Source: Pararge aegeria
Lineage: Eukaryota > Arthropoda > Insecta > Lepidoptera > Nymphalidae
Length of the DNA: 64,000 nt
Direction: 5' to 3'
NCBI RefSeq assembly: GCF_905163445.1
Contig: NC_053182.1
Location: 21,225,501-21,289,500 of the forward strand
Shown: piece after piece, positions 21,538 through 33,352 of the stretch
Numbering within the stretch: the first letter of the stretch is position 1
Layout of the letters: the number at the start of each line of letters is the position of its first letter
Position numbers and translations under genes: made by a program
The notes under the pieces: model-generated
Database searches by the model: none
The model's input: only the letters and a program-made list of their open reading frames with translations
Told to the model about the DNA's origin: nothing

Positions 21538-22570
21538 CAAGTTTGTAAATCATACTTGCTTAAGTGGAAAACATAAATCTATTCTCTTAAAGTATTCAAT
21601 TTTAAATAGGGATAAACTTGTCACCGTCTTTCCGGCGAGTTCGGGATTAAGTCTTATCCCATATAATGCCAAATAATCGAGTAATCCCAATTAATTCAAA
21701 CAACGAGACAAATTTTATGTTCCAATTTAAGCGGTTACGTTGTTACAGAATTTAGCTACAGAAGTTATTTATATTTTTTATACTTGAGTGAATAATAGGG
21801 TTTTGAGAAACTTACCGTCGTTACTGAAATTTTTATGACTATTTTAGTTTTACAGCGATTTTTATATTTTTCGCCCCAAATGAAGGTAAAAACACTTTAT
21901 ATTTCAGTTACAAAATAAAAATTGCCACAAATTAAAGTTGCAATATCAAGGAAGTGTCACTCTCCGGCCCAAAAACTATATCTGAAAACAAGACGAGCTT
22001 ATGACCAGCTCGTTGTACGTAATGTTTGTGAGATTCTTATTAGGAGGATACACTGTTCAGAGTTTCATAGCAAGTTGTGCCACTTATCTGCTCCATTATT
22101 ATTGTTTATTACGTCTGTGTCGCCAACGCAAATGTTTCGCCGACCCGACCCGTTGATCTCCCATTCCTCGTGCTATATTTGCGGATCGCTGTGAGAAAGG
22201 TAATTGCACTATGTTTTTAACTTAACTTTGTGGTGTAAGAACATAGCATAGTTACTAGTAGGTATAACTATTTTACTATTGTTGTATCATGTTATATTCG
22301 AAAAAATTATTTTAGTTTTTTTCCTCCTTTAAATTTGTATTTGATTTGTATATAGTGTTAAATGTACTAATTGAATTAAAAAAAAAACTACACAAAGTAC
22401 CGGTCAATCCGTTCCTTTGTCGCAGTGTGAAAGAATAACATACCAACTGACAAACTTTTTTATAAATAATATTATAGTTTCGATTTTAGACATAACACTT
22501 CTTTCGACTCCCTGACGCAGCGGTGCGGGGCAATTTGTTAATTTATAATTTCTGAATTTTCTTCGGTCGT
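21538..22570. other. Anonymous stretch with one short frame
   Basis: A 90-codon plus frame at 21922-22194 has no recognised motif. No repeat recognised. Confidence 0.35.
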
Positions 22571-22748
22571 GGCTAGTTACCGCTCTACCAACAAAAAAGT
22601 GCTACCTAGCGATTTAGCACTCCGGTACGATGTCGCGTAGAAACTGATTAGGGATATGGGTTCAATATTACTGCCATACTTCCTAACAGGTAAGCCCCGT
22701 TACCATCTTACACTGCATGATCACTTACCACTTGCATTCAAGGGCCTG
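22571..22748 (+). repeat. Family R5 copy
   Basis: TCGCGTAGAAACTGATTAGG, TACTGCCATACTTCCTAACA and CGTTACCATCTTACACTGCA with ATGATCACTTACCA match 48600-48665 and 60850-60900. Confidence 0.65.
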
Positions 22749-23740
22749 TAGTAGAAAAAAAACTAAGAGTTAAGTCGCTGATAGAGTCTGACAATTTAGT
22801 GGCGCATTGCAAGTTGCACAATTCATAATACAGCGGAGTTTTTCGCGCTAGGGTGTTAGGCCAAAGCACTAAGTATTAAACCTGTGAACGGTAAAATGGA
22901 AATGGTAAATCCCCTGTAAATACTAGGTTGTTGACTGAAAGAGAAATGTTGGGTTACAAAGTGCATGTTTTTTTGAGGAATAAACTGCGTCGCGCGCACC
23001 TTAATTTCAGGCGACAACTGCTCCAAGCAAATTTACAACTGCAGAACATCGTGTTGCGCTAACAAACATCAAATCACCAAATGAAAGCTATTTTTAAATA
23101 CCGAGAAATTCAAACTAACTGTAATCATTAAAAATCATTGCATTTTAATTGTGCATGTATTTTGATGCCATAAAAAGCGATTTTAAATACCCGTACACAA
23201 CAAAATTAATGTTCATTTAAGCAACCACGTGTGCTTACCTAAGCGTACTCTATGCGTGTACTGTTTATACTACAATTGCAAAAAAATGCCGCATCAAAGT
23301 AGACTAAACCATTTTTTATTGCATCTATATAAGAAGTGGTAAGGCAATGTTAACTAATTTTTAATTAAACTAAACTAATGGGCAAGGTTTTCAATCACAA
23401 GACTCTATTGGTACTAAAATAACTTTTTTAAGGTTAAATATTGAAGAATAGTTGAATATATGAGTTTAACTTTTAACTTTTCCAACCGATATCGGGTTAT
23501 TGTGACTTATTATATAGAGGATAGTGGATTTTTTCAGATCACCCTACCAGACCAAATCTTCTATTTTACAATATTATCTGTAGTATTTACGCAAGATGGT
23601 TAATTTTCAAGTGTATAAAGCAGATGGGTAGCCTTTTCTCGCCTGGTTTACTTACTTTACTTTTAATACCTAATTGCTTCAGACTGATTTTTATTTTCTT
23701 CAATTTGAACGTAGCATATATTACACCTGGTTAAAAAAAA
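22749..23740. other. Anonymous stretch
   Basis: No gene or repeat recognised. Confidence 0.4.
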
Positions 23741-23839
23741 TCTATTGGCAAAAAAAATGTTAAAATCAGTCCAGTATTTTCGGAGCCTATTTGGTAGAAA
23801 CAAACAAAAATTTTACCTCTGTACAATATTAGTATAGAT
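23741..23839 (+). repeat. Family R1 3' end
   Basis: TCAGTCCAGTATTTTCGGAG with ACAAACAAAAATTTTACCTC and a diverged ATATTAGTATAGAT terminus. Confidence 0.55.
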
Positions 23840-24208
23840 TTGTAGGGTTACCTTTATAGCGGGTGTTTTTTGGAAATTTTTGTCTTTGTTTTATTGCGGG
23901 ATGAGCTCTTTCTGCGCCAAACCAAGCATACCGAGTGTCTAGGTACAACTTAAAACCTGCATATGTGTTACCGTTAACGTAGCCAAGGAAAAAAGCTATA
24001 ATAATTATACATGACTGTAAGTAATAGCCCCCCAACCTGCATTTGAGCAGCTTGGGTAATAGTTCTAACTCCATCTATTGATGGGGCTTGTGCTAGTAAG
24101 TGGACATTAATTAATAGGCTGGTTTTGATGTTAATATACATTTTCTATTGCTTGTTTTCTACATTTATTTTCTTAATATTTTTACTTCTATACACGATCT
24201 TTTAGTGT
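23840..24208. other. Mostly anonymous, with a small R7-like piece
   Basis: CCCCCCAACCTGCATTTGAG (24030-24049) resembles the R7 motif at 49945 (CACCAACCCACATTCAAG). Otherwise nothing. Confidence 0.35.
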
Positions 24209-24322
24209 ACATGGGTAAGTATCTCACTACCGTGTACACATTTCTTATGCAATGTACGCATCAAAAGTGCCATCTATGGGCCTACTTGAATAAAGATATC
24301 TTTGACTTTGTAAAGATATTCG
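24209..24322 (+). mobile_element. LINE-T 3' UTR fragment
   Basis: TCTCACTACCGTGTACACAT, GTACGCATCAAAAGTGCCAT, CTATGGGCCTACTTGAATAA and AGATATCTTTGACTTTG: the sense 3' terminus with AATAAA and TTTGAC tail. Confidence 0.75.
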
Positions 24323-24385
24323 AAAATAACCAAAAAAATAAGTGTGAGTATTAATAAAAAAATACGCTGTATTTTATAAATTACT

Positions 24386-24763
24386 AGCGTACCCAGCCTG
24401 CTTCGCCGGGCTAGATTTTGCTTTATTTTATTTAAACAATAAAGTTACATCACTAAATTTTTATTTAAGTCTCATTTTCATTTTCATATTAAATTATTTA
24501 TTTCTCTCCGTATTCATTCTCTTCTATTCTCTTCTTGAGCGGATGAAGATCCTTATCTACACCCATGTACACCCAACAATAGAATATCATCCTAGTAAAT
24601 AAAAGCTGCATTTGACAGTTTGACCGTTCAAAAATAGGAGTGCTCCGATCGTCACCAAACTTTACAGGATTACTCGCCAGGTCAATCCGGAGATTCCCTG
24701 AAATTTTCATTGAAATCGGTCCAGCCGTTTCGGAGCCTATACGGAACATACCCACACACTTTC

Positions 24764-24768
<5 letters not shown>
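24386..24768 (+). repeat. Dispersed repeat with CCCAGCCTGCTTCGCCGGG head
   Basis: A head near 24390-24410 and AAATTTTCATTGAAATCGGT, CCAGCCGTTTCGGAGCCTAT near the end are landmarks of a LINE-3'-UTR-like repeat common in Lepidoptera. It ends in a (TA)n microsatellite. Confidence 0.6.

Positions 24769-24798
<30 letters not shown>
24769..24798. repeat. (TA)15 microsatellite
   Basis: Uninterrupted TA run at the 3' end of the preceding repeat; probably its tail. Confidence 0.95.
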
Positions 24799-24800
<2 letters not shown>

Positions 24801-26265
24801 TAAAAGTATTTCACTAATTAAATTAATAATTATTCAGAATAAAGAAATTTTGAATTTTGTTTACTTCGTGTTAGTCCAGGTAAATTCTACGTAATATTCT
24901 GTCACATTTTTAATTAAAAATTATAGTAAAAGTCTCCTTAATTTCACGTGAGCCCGAAAAGCGTTTAGCAGCGTCCAACGAATGACGGTAATTAGAACTT
25001 TTTTTCTCCTCTTAAAACGTGACACTTTGTTGTGAGCGCGCGACAAAACAACTACATAGTTAGTTTTTTTTCAGTTTCTGCTGTTTTGCAGCGTAATATT
25101 ATTTAAATTTGCATCTTTTTTCGAAAAACTTAGGCATAAACGAAACGTGGTACATCGCAGTTGACTTTTGAAAGTGTGACAATGATGGTTTCTATGGTTG
25201 TCACATGAACACACATGTCCTACACTAGGCTTTACTGAAATGTATTATATATGTTGAAAATAATTGCACCGGTTTTAGAACTAAAGTCAATTTATTTATA
25301 TATCCAAATATATATAGTATATCCAAATTTAGTTAAGGAATATATATATAATAATAAGTTACGAATAGTTTCATCGCCGATGGCGTAAAATGGGATGGGT
25401 TTGTGATTGCAGTAGGAGGTACTGCTGAGGAAACTGCTGCCCGTTTTCCGTTAAGCGCCTCGTACGACAACCGCTGCGTTATAAATACGTAGGTACTAAT
25501 AGTATCTTAAAAATTGAGCACGACAGGGTTGCCGGTTTTACTAAATTCACATGAGAAATGTGATATACCTCATGTTGATGGACATAAGGCAGAACATTGC
25601 AGGACGTGCTCCATGCATGTGTTAGAGTGTAGTCAGAGACTATAAGAAAGTATACTTATTTCCGTAATAAAATAATGGAATATTATTGTATACATAATTC
25701 TACAAAGTTCTGTCAATGTTACTCTGTGGTATTATTGAGTATGACATCTCTATTTAGTTGTACAAGTGTGTCAACACTTTCAGTTTCATTTGACATGAAT
25801 AAAATGCTAAAATTAAACTGTTAAATGGAAACTAAATATAAAACTATTAAATATAACCTTTAAATATTTAAGTGGGCCTAAACAATATTAATTACTAGAC
25901 TTTTCAAAGCCGTAAGACTTAATTTGCAACAGAGCGCGTGGAATCTTCCAAAGAGTAACTTTTTACTTGAGTTTTCTTATTTTAATCTCGTTGAAATTAA
26001 TTTTCAACTCTAAAAAGGTTCATTAGAAAATAAATGGCCGGTTTAATAAGAATTCCCCAGGATTATACGGGATTGAACTTAATTACGTTCACCTAATCTT
26101 TGATGAGGCGTATCTCCTACCTACCTACCTACTCGAAAGTGTTGCCGGTAAATGCGGTATTCAGCATGGCGACATAGTGTCCGGCTTGTGTTAATATCAA
26201 TCAGTTTTTATTTACTCTCTTTTTAAGAAATCCCGTAGTAATCGTTTGTTTGATAACAAATTTTC
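24799..26265. other. Anonymous AT-rich stretch
   Basis: No gene recognised. Short (TATA)- and (CCTA)4-type simple tracts at about 25300-25350 and 26116-26131. Confidence 0.4.
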
Positions 26266-26385
26266 TGTCTTCTCTGGCCTTTCAACTAACTCTATGCCAA
26301 AAATGAAGTTGATGGTTTCTTGGTTAGGGCGTAAAGCAATGACAAAGAAACAAGGACACTTTCGCATTTACAATATTAACCACTA
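26266..26385 (+). repeat. Family R1 3' end
   Basis: TCAACTAACTCTATGCCAAA, TTGGTTAGGGCGTAAAGCAA and CACTTTCGCATTTACAATATTA match the R1 3' third. Confidence 0.7.
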
Positions 26386-28080
26386 ACCCACCTGATGGTA
26401 AGTGGAAAACCATCGCCTATGAACGGAGCAAAACATTCCTAGTTCTTCGTTGAGCATTGAAGTGCACCATTAAAATTAGTTTCTTATTTGCATGACTTCG
26501 GATAGTGTCTGTTAAGCAGTTATAAAAAGAGTCAACATCTTCTAATTTAGCTTGTTCTGTAGGTGCATATGCTTGAATAATTGTTCAGATTTTTTGTAGT
26601 GAGCCAAGTCAATATTTAGAAACAACACTCTGTCTAATATATGTAAATTTAATCCTTATTAGTAATGTTTTCTGCGAACATTCTTCTTTAATGTATATTG
26701 GCGATTTTGTAAGTTTAAATTTGTTTTGCAACAGCAATAGGACTAATGTTACTGCCCTGTTTACCCACTCTCTTCTGATTCTATGACGCTGTAGGAGAGA
26801 ACCATAATTTCATTTATTATGCTTAGAATTTTTAGTTCTAGCTCTCTTTAGCTTCTCTCCGTCTTTAGAGCGCCGAAAAAAACAATATTCTTTACTCTTA
26901 ATTAGTTGTCTAGTTTTTCTTTTAGAATTTGTTGTTCTTCTATGCGGGTTTCTAGTTCCATGGTTTTTGATTCCATGTAACTGATTTTTGTTAATATAAT
27001 TGTTAGTTTGTTGTATTTGATCTCATTTATTTCCTTTAATTTGGTCTTTATCTGGTTTTTGTTCCTCTATGTATTTTTAATCAGCATTAAAATATCTTCT
27101 AGCTCTTCCATGCTTTCGTTTCGTGTTCTATATTCAGACTTTCATTCAACTATAGCTGCCGTCTATTGAACGATTATTATACCATAAAAAATCAATTTCT
27201 AACCATCCATAGATGGCGCGGTTACAAACAACTATTTACAGAAGACGAGAAGTTTTTAAAAACAAAATAATAAGCAGAGGTTTTCGTCGTACAATCAAAC
27301 AATGATTTTGTCTTAAAATTTTCCGAAATCCAACCGTTACACTTTGTATTTAGGAATTTTTCAAGTAAATTTTTGTTTATTGAGTCTAGATAACACTTCC
27401 ACTTGCGTATAGTTCTTTTTTACACACTAAATAATTTTTTATTACTTATTTTGACTTTTTGCAGAGAATAAACAAATAAAAGTACAGAGACGAACTGAGT
27501 TGTCACATTTACTACCGCCATCTCCGAAGAATTCAGATACTTATTACAAATTTTAGGGTAGGAAATAGATTTTCCCTCTGCTCTGCCATAGAATATGCCC
27601 TTGGTTGCACATTTCTTCGTTCGCTCTCACCTTTCTTTGTGTGTCCCCGTGAATCCGAAGACTTAAGTCTTACAAAACATTCTAAAAAGTAATCGGGAAT
27701 TTCCAATAAATAAAATGTTCTCCTGCGATCGTAGCAGAGTTGTAAACGTGGAGTATCTGTCGATATGAAATAGTCATTTTGATACATTATTCAGTGAGCA
27801 AAGGGCACGGTTCAGTGCCTCGCCGCACCGCTAGGGCTACCACTTAGTGACAAGACACAAAGTTAAAGGGGATCGCAAGCAGCGGCCTTATCAAGTAATA
27901 TTTTGGGGTGACCGTATAGCTTTGTTGGTTTATAATAACAATAAACCTGAATCTGATTTTTTGCCGATTTGATCGCGTTAATAAATGGGACTACTAGTTG
28001 CATTTGATTGGATAAAAGATCATTTAGTATTTGTGTGTTTATTTCGTAAAAAAACAGAACAGATTTTCTCCTGTTGACAC
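26386..28080. other. Anonymous stretch
   Basis: No gene or clear repeat. An 84-codon minus frame at 27533-27787 is unrecognised. Confidence 0.4.
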
Positions 28081-28236
28081 ATTCTTCGTCCGCGTTAACA
28101 TTTTTTTACAAATTATACTACGTTAGTTTTCGTCTTTTTAACTAACTCTATACCAAAAGTCAATTTGATTGGTGGCGCAAAAGATGGACAAACAAATAAA
28201 CAAACAAAAACACTCCCGCATTTATAATATTAGGTT
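28081..28236 (+). repeat. Family R1 copy (3' part)
   Basis: TTCGTCCGCGTTAACATTTT, TAACTCTATACCAAAAGTCA and ACTCCCGCATTTATAATATT followed by AGGT. Confidence 0.75.
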
Positions 28237-29038
28237 AAGGATAAGACTTTTCAGAGTCGAGAGTTAGCTAACGCGGGCGGGAAAGTGCGAAACCGCGTGG
28301 AACAGCCAATTGAATTAATGGAATAAATGGATTTGGTATTCACTGCAAACCCATGTCAAAAAAATTAAGCAATTTTTTACGCGACTTTGACGGTTCATTA
28401 TTTGGCTTCCCGTTATATGTCCGCTGTTAAACAAAACGAAAGCGCGATGTAAGCTACAAGTGTGCCATCCAATGATACAGATGTTAAATTATCATGGCGT
28501 GGTTCTGGGTGCATATTCTGTGCTGAGATGAATATTCGTTCTAAAAAAATTGTATGGTTAAACTTACATGCAAATAGAAGAGATATTTTGGTGTAGTGTA
28601 ATTGAAAATTGAGTAATTTTCAAAAAATATGTACATTATTTGAACATTTTTGTCAGACAAATTTATTATAATTAGAAACATAATTCATGTTGCATTTTTT
28701 TATTTTATCACTTTTTTTATATAAATATGTATCTTTCTCTTCAACTCTCTAAATGAAACCATGGCACATTTCAATTATTTCTATATTACAAACAATTTTT
28801 AATTTTTGACACCGTTCATGGTAGTGGTCCATATTATAAACAAAAATGTCCTTTTTAGAACATTATGTGGCTATATGTAACCACTTTTGCATTTTATCTA
28901 GGTTTGTCTATCAAAATAAATATATTTCCGGTTGTTTATTGAAAAAAATATTAATATAGATGATATTACTTGAAAACTTTATGTCTGTATGTCACAAAAA
29001 AAATTATAGTTTCCTACTAATCGTTCAATTTTTATCTT
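28237..29038. other. Anonymous AT-rich stretch
   Basis: No gene or repeat recognised. Confidence 0.4.
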
Positions 29039-29110
29039 ACTAGCTGTCGATTGCGACCTCGTTCGCGTTTGATTTTGTTTTTAAAGCATCCTGAAGAAAC
29101 AGTTTATTTG
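29039..29110 (+). repeat. Family R1 5' head
   Basis: ACTAGCTGTCGATTGCGACC followed by TCGTTCGCGTTTGATTTTGT matches the head of the copy at 60374. Confidence 0.7.
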
Positions 29111-29559
29111 AAAGATGCGTGATCACTAACAACTTATAGTAACCATTCAATTAGGAAGGAAGATACTAAAATAAGTAATTTGACAAAATATTAAGCATTA
29201 AATAGAGGTGCAATTCTACAGATATTTTTAAGTTAGTGTATTCTTGTAAAGAATTGGATGTAGATAATAAAAAAATCACTTAAGTTTAGCTCTAAAAATA
29301 ACTGTCTTGTTCAGAATTAGTCCTTATATTTTTTTGATTCGCGTTAACTTCTAAATCAAACCTCCGATTAAAATGAATTAAATTATCTTACTGCTATAAT
29401 AATATCCTCGATGATAAAAATATTTATTTGGAAAAGAAGAGTAGATGTAGTTATAATGGCAGAGATTCTTTGAGACCTTAATACGATGCTCAATGACTTC
29501 AGCAGTCTCTCAATAGCTCCTACTTATGAACACGAGCAAGACATAAATTATGTCTAACG

Positions 29560-29740
29560 CTGATGTTCCACTCCACCCAGTAATAGTTGGGAGCTCCGCA
29601 CTCGAAATTGTAGACGAGTACAATATATACCTAATACACACGATCCAGTTAGGTAGGTCCAATTTCGTGAAAGAGGTAAACCGCCGTTTCCAGCTCGGAT
29701 GTGCAGCGTTCGGGAAATTTCTGGCAACCCTATACGCAAC
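29560..29740 (+). mobile_element. RTE-type reverse transcriptase internal fragment
   Basis: The plus strand encodes ALEIVDEYNIYLIHTIQLGR and SNFVKEVNRRFQLGCAAFGK, matching the RTE region between the YADD motif and the 3' part, normally EVDEY, YLG, IQLGR, EVNRR and GWAAFGK. It starts and ends abruptly; an internal fragment of an old copy. A shorter version of the same segment, less well preserved, lies at 61880-62000. Confidence 0.8.
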
Positions 29741-29944
29741 TAGTTTAGTTGTATCCTTTACAAAACATTTTACAAAAGTATGACAGAGCATAACTGAGTT
29801 TGAAATGCACACATTTTCATTCGGACTCATATTTTCGTGTCCCTGATGTGAATTTTGCAGCTCACTTTCTTTTGTGTCGATTTGAATGCTCAAATATCCG
29901 ATTACATCTCTACACTTGTTATACTTTGGTTATGAGAGATTATC

Positions 29945-30180
29945 CTTTATAATATCATAAATGGGAAAGTGTGTTTATTTTCTTCACGCCTTACTGTATT
30001 ATAAATGCTATAGGCTCTTTGTTTGTTCGTCCAGCCTTAACGAAGCAACCAATCGATTTGATATTTGGCATAGAGTTAGTTGAAAAGGCGGAGAGTATAA
30101 TAGATGTACTTGACGTCTAATTTTGAATATTACTTTTTTCCCAGAAAAACTAACGTTTCCCACGGGATTAGTAAAAAAAC
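29945..30180 (-). repeat. Family R1 fragment, reverse
   Basis: TATTATAAATGCTATAGGCT, TTCGTCCAGCCTTAACGAAG and TTTGGCATAGAGTTAGTTGA are the reverse complement of R1 landmarks. Confidence 0.65.
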
Positions 30181-30263
30181 CCTTTTAGAACTCTACATCC
30201 ACATCATCCTTTAGGTCAAAGAAAACCACATGACCAAGGTATTTAAACTGAAATACCCCTTTA

Positions 30264-30587
30264 TTGAAGCGGTGATAGCCCAGTGGGCAGGACTTCTACT
30301 TCACTTCCAGGGTTCCGACTTCAAATCCCAGCCCGCACCTCTGACTTATTCTATGTTATGTGCGTTTCAAGCAATTAAAATATCACTTGCTTCAACGGTG
30401 AAGGAAAACATCTTGTGGAAACCTGCACGCCTGAGAGTTCTCCATAATGTTCTCAAAAGATGTGTGAAGGACTACGGCCGCGTGTCCACGGCCAGCGTGG
30501 TGGACTACGGACTTAACCCCTTCTCATTGTAGGAGGTGACCCGTGCCCTGTAATGGGCCAGTAAGAGGTTGATATGACGACGATGAC
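30264..30587 (+). repeat. SINE-A, full-length reference copy
   Basis: A tRNA-like head (TGAAGCGGTGATAGCCCAGT) holds an A box (TAGCCCAGTGG) and a degenerate B box (TTCAAATCCC) about 40 bp on. The body contains TTGCTTCAACGGTGAAGGAA, CCTGAGAGTTCTCCATAATG, CCAGCGTGGTGGACTACGG and TCTCATTGTAGGAGG; the 3' end is GGTTGATATGACGACGATGA. It is transcribed, if at all, by pol III and needs a LINE partner to move. The 100-codon frame across it is incidental. Confidence 0.88.
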
Positions 30588-31382
30588 CCTTTTCATGGTT
30601 TTTACCTTATTTATGATAAGATCGCTAGGAGATACTCATAGTATAATACTTAAAGTAAAATGTTATTCTTGACCATATTTCTGAGTAATAGAAAAAGGAA
30701 TCAAAATAACCTATAACAATTATTTTTAGAGGATGAAACAAAAATTTTTGTACATATATTATGTAGACATAATGCTCTTACCAACAATACGAGGGTCTGA
30801 TAACTCGCAACTCTGTTGATACTGTAATGTACTTTATTCCAAAATAAATAGTTATTATAAATTTCATTCAATTCATGCATTCAATCCATTCATTCATCCA
30901 GTGGACAGAAAGATTATGCTTAAGCTTAACCAAAATATGGTTGCAAAATCCTTTTCATAAATTCCACGAATGAGATTAAAAATAAGCATTTAAAACAAGT
31001 CTTGTATAAAATTGCACAAAATTCCAACGTCGTCGTAACCATTAAACCCTTTCACGGCAACTGAGCTGTAGTTTTCTTTAACAGTGTTTAGCCTCGTTCT
31101 ATGAGATTCGGGTCTCAACTTGAAACGAACACCGTCGAAGGGGGGTTAGTATGTGTAACGTTTCCCTCTGCAAAAAAGAGGGCGACCAATGGGTCCGATA
31201 AATGGAAACTCGCCATCAATGATATTAAACTCAGGTATTTTATGTTGAAGTGTTGTTTTTTTGGGAAAAAAATGTGATATTGATGATGATAGCACCACTC
31301 AAGACTGGCTTTTAACAAAACTCTTCGAAGCACTGAACGACCTAGGTGGCTTGTTAAACCTCTGGAATAAGTCAGTGAGATG
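30588..31382. other. Anonymous stretch
   Basis: No gene recognised. Confidence 0.4.
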
Positions 31383-31435
31383 TATAGTATAGTCAGTGTT
31401 CACACTGTCACAGTGTGTAGCCTGACTACACTATA
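31383..31435. repeat. Compound hairpin (14-bp plus 7-bp stems)
   Basis: Outer arms 31383-31396 and 31422-31435 (one mismatch), 4-nt internal loop on each side, inner arms CACACTG / CAGTGTG (31401-31407, 31411-31417), 3-nt loop TCA. Confidence 0.85.
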
Positions 31436-31485
31436 TCAACGGCCCATAATCGAAGAACGAAAGTCGTTAACGCATTGAAAACTAA

Positions 31486-31695
31486 ACGGCAGTTAGAGGG
31501 TAGCCCCTAATCGGTTTCTACGCGGCATCGTACAGGAACGCTTAACCATTTGGGACGGTAGGGAGCTACATAGCCACGGCCATAGCTTCCACTAGATCAG
31601 ACCAGAGAAAATTCAAGAACTATATATTAACCCAAATTTCCTCTCCTGAGATCTCACTTGAAGTCCACAGCAATGCACTAAAGATTTCGTCAAAA
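31486..31695 (-). repeat. Composite of R5-like and tRNA-headed repeat pieces
   Basis: CCCTAATCGGTTTCTACGCG is the reverse of the R5 head at 22635 and 48625; then CTTCCACTAGATCAGACCAG and AGAGAAAATTCAAGAACTAT match a tRNA-headed repeat I know from moth genomes, with only a faint B-box remnant left. Confidence 0.5.
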
Positions 31696-31944
31696 TTATA
31701 TAAATATACTACACCAATATACACATGGCCATCTAGCCCCAAAGTAAGCGTAGCTTGTGTTATGTTATGTATACTAAGATAACTTATGAATAATATACAT
31801 AAATACTTATTATAGTATACAGATAAACACCCAGACAATGAAAAACATTCATGTTCCACAAACATTTTCCAGTTGTGGGAATCGAACCCACGGCCTTAGA
31901 CTCAGAGAGCAGGGTCGCTGCCCACTGCGCCAATCGGCCGTCAA
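31696..31944 (-). repeat. SINE-B, full-length reference copy
   Basis: Reversed head TTTTGACGGCCGATTGGCGC, A box TGGCGCAGTGG, perfect B box GGTTCGATTCC, GTGGGTTCGATTCCCACAAC, then a body with AACATGAATGTTTTTCATTG and CAAGCTACGCTTACTTTGGG. tRNA-derived SINE; it has no intact clover leaf. The overlapping short open frames are artefacts. Confidence 0.88.
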
Positions 31945-32157
31945 AAAGTAAGTCCTCAGTCGACTGCTCGGCGTGTCGCTCGAGGTGCAAGCCCATCGTA
32001 CCGCGACACAGCCTGTATTTACCCAGCAGCTCTTTTCATAGCGCCGGCAAATGCTCACGTTTAGTGCATTCTTTTGTTTGGCTCCCAGATTACTTATCTT
32101 TTACGATCTCTAGATTCCTCTCACCTTGATGTATTTTTCCTTATTTTCTTATTTTTT

Positions 32158-32222
32158 TAACCCCCGACGCAAAAATGACGGGGTGTAATAATATAATAAA
32201 TACGTGTGGGTGGGTGCGTGCT
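32158..32222 (+). repeat. Family R8 head (CCCCCGACGCAAAAA)
   Basis: TAACCCCCGACGCAAAAATG then ACGGGGTGT resembles 48808-48830 (GCCACGACGCGAAAACGACG, GGGTTTTATAAG). Truncated. Confidence 0.55.
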
Positions 32223-32352
32223 ATTCAAACTGGGCCCCCTGAAAGTGAATTTGAAGTTCGATCCACTGTGCTATCACGGCTGCACTATGTAACGTTTCCA
32301 AATCCAAAAATAATTTGGAACTATGGTAAAAAAAATAATATATATTAATTAA

Positions 32353-32692
32353 ATACTAGCTGACCTACTGAACTTTTTACCACCTAAAGAAAGCCATCTA
32401 TTTAAAGTAACCCGAAGATATTTTACATATCCCGTTGAAACCGTTTATTTTTTTAAAGTAGCCAATATTACTCCTAATCGTTTCAACTATCTCTATGCCA
32501 AAAATTACGTTGATTGGTTGTTGTGGGCTTCTTCTTAGACCAGGATGTATGATGGAATGTATGATGTAATGTATGCATCTTAAGGCGTATAGGCCTACTT
32601 AAATTAAGATATATTTGTCTTTGATTTAGTTAGGGCGTGAAGGAAGGAAAAATAAACAAACAATACACTAGCATTTATAATATAAGTAGGGA
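32353..32692 (+). repeat. Family R1 copy interrupted by LINE-T fragment
   Basis: R1 head ACTAGCTGACCTACTG, landmark CAACTATCTCTATGCCAAAA, then an insertion, then TAGTTAGGGCGTGAAGGAAG and CATTTATAATATAAGTAGGG. Outer edges match intact R1 copies. Confidence 0.75.
32521..32625 (+). mobile_element. LINE-T 3' fragment nested in R1
   Basis: TTGTGGGCTTCTTCTTAGAC with CAGG, then ATGCATCTTAAGGCGTATAG, GCCTACTTAAATTAAGATAT and TTTGTCTTTGAT: the LINE-T 3' UTR with internal deletion and decayed AATAAA. Confidence 0.7.
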
Positions 32693-32969
32693 TAACGATT
32701 CGAAGTTCTAGGCTTTGGTTGTTGTTGCATTATTATTCAGTCAGCCTGTATTTGAATTTGTTCTGTTTCATATGAATGGGACATTGGGCTAATAATTATG
32801 ATTTATTGGATGTTAGTTAAAAACACACTTAATGATGGCCGGAAATTGGCGGAAACACTTTTAAAGCTTGGCATATTTCCGTGTCAAAGAGCTGGCTGAA
32901 CGCCAGAGCGGGGCTCAATTGATAGCAGCTTAAACCGAACGGAGCTGCATTGTGCTATTACTGCTGCCT

Positions 32970-32998
32970 GGGGGAGGGGGAGGGAGGGCGGAGGGAGG
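32970..32998 (+). other. G-quadruplex motif
   Basis: Five G runs of 3-5 (GGGGG, GGGGG, GGG, GGG, GGG) separated by loops of 1, 1, 1 and 4 nt. The first four have single-A loops, the pattern predicted to fold as a very stable parallel quadruplex. Confidence 0.85.
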
Positions 32999-33187
32999 TA
33001 ATTAACGCCGTTTAACTCTCAAAGGAGGATTACGCTTTTAACCTTGTGAGCAAATAACTGGCTTTCCTGGCTTTATCAGTCAATTGCGAAGTACCAAGTT
33101 ATTCCAATATCATCCCATTTATATTCTGTTCAGTAGCGATCCAACATTTCAACTTCGATCGAAGTCTGGATTATCTGTAGGTCATCC

Positions 33188-33352
33188 ATACTAATACTAA
33201 ATATGTTGAAGACGGTTTGTTTTCCTTAATATGCGCCCTAACTAAGCTACATATCCACTTGTTTTTGGTATGAATTTAATTGAAATGACATTTGCAATTT
33301 TATCTTAGGAAAAGAAACGCTTCCCATGGGATACGTCAAACCTGCGGCCAAC
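33188..33352 (-). repeat. Family R1 fragment, reverse
   Basis: CATACTAATACTAAATATGT, GCGCCCTAACTAAGC and AACGCTTCCCATGGGATA are diverged reverse-complement R1 landmarks. Confidence 0.55.

Noticed and set aside
31880..31944. Possible minus-strand tRNA with perfect B box
   Set aside because: The same head occurs in four other copies followed by the same body, so it belongs to SINE-B.
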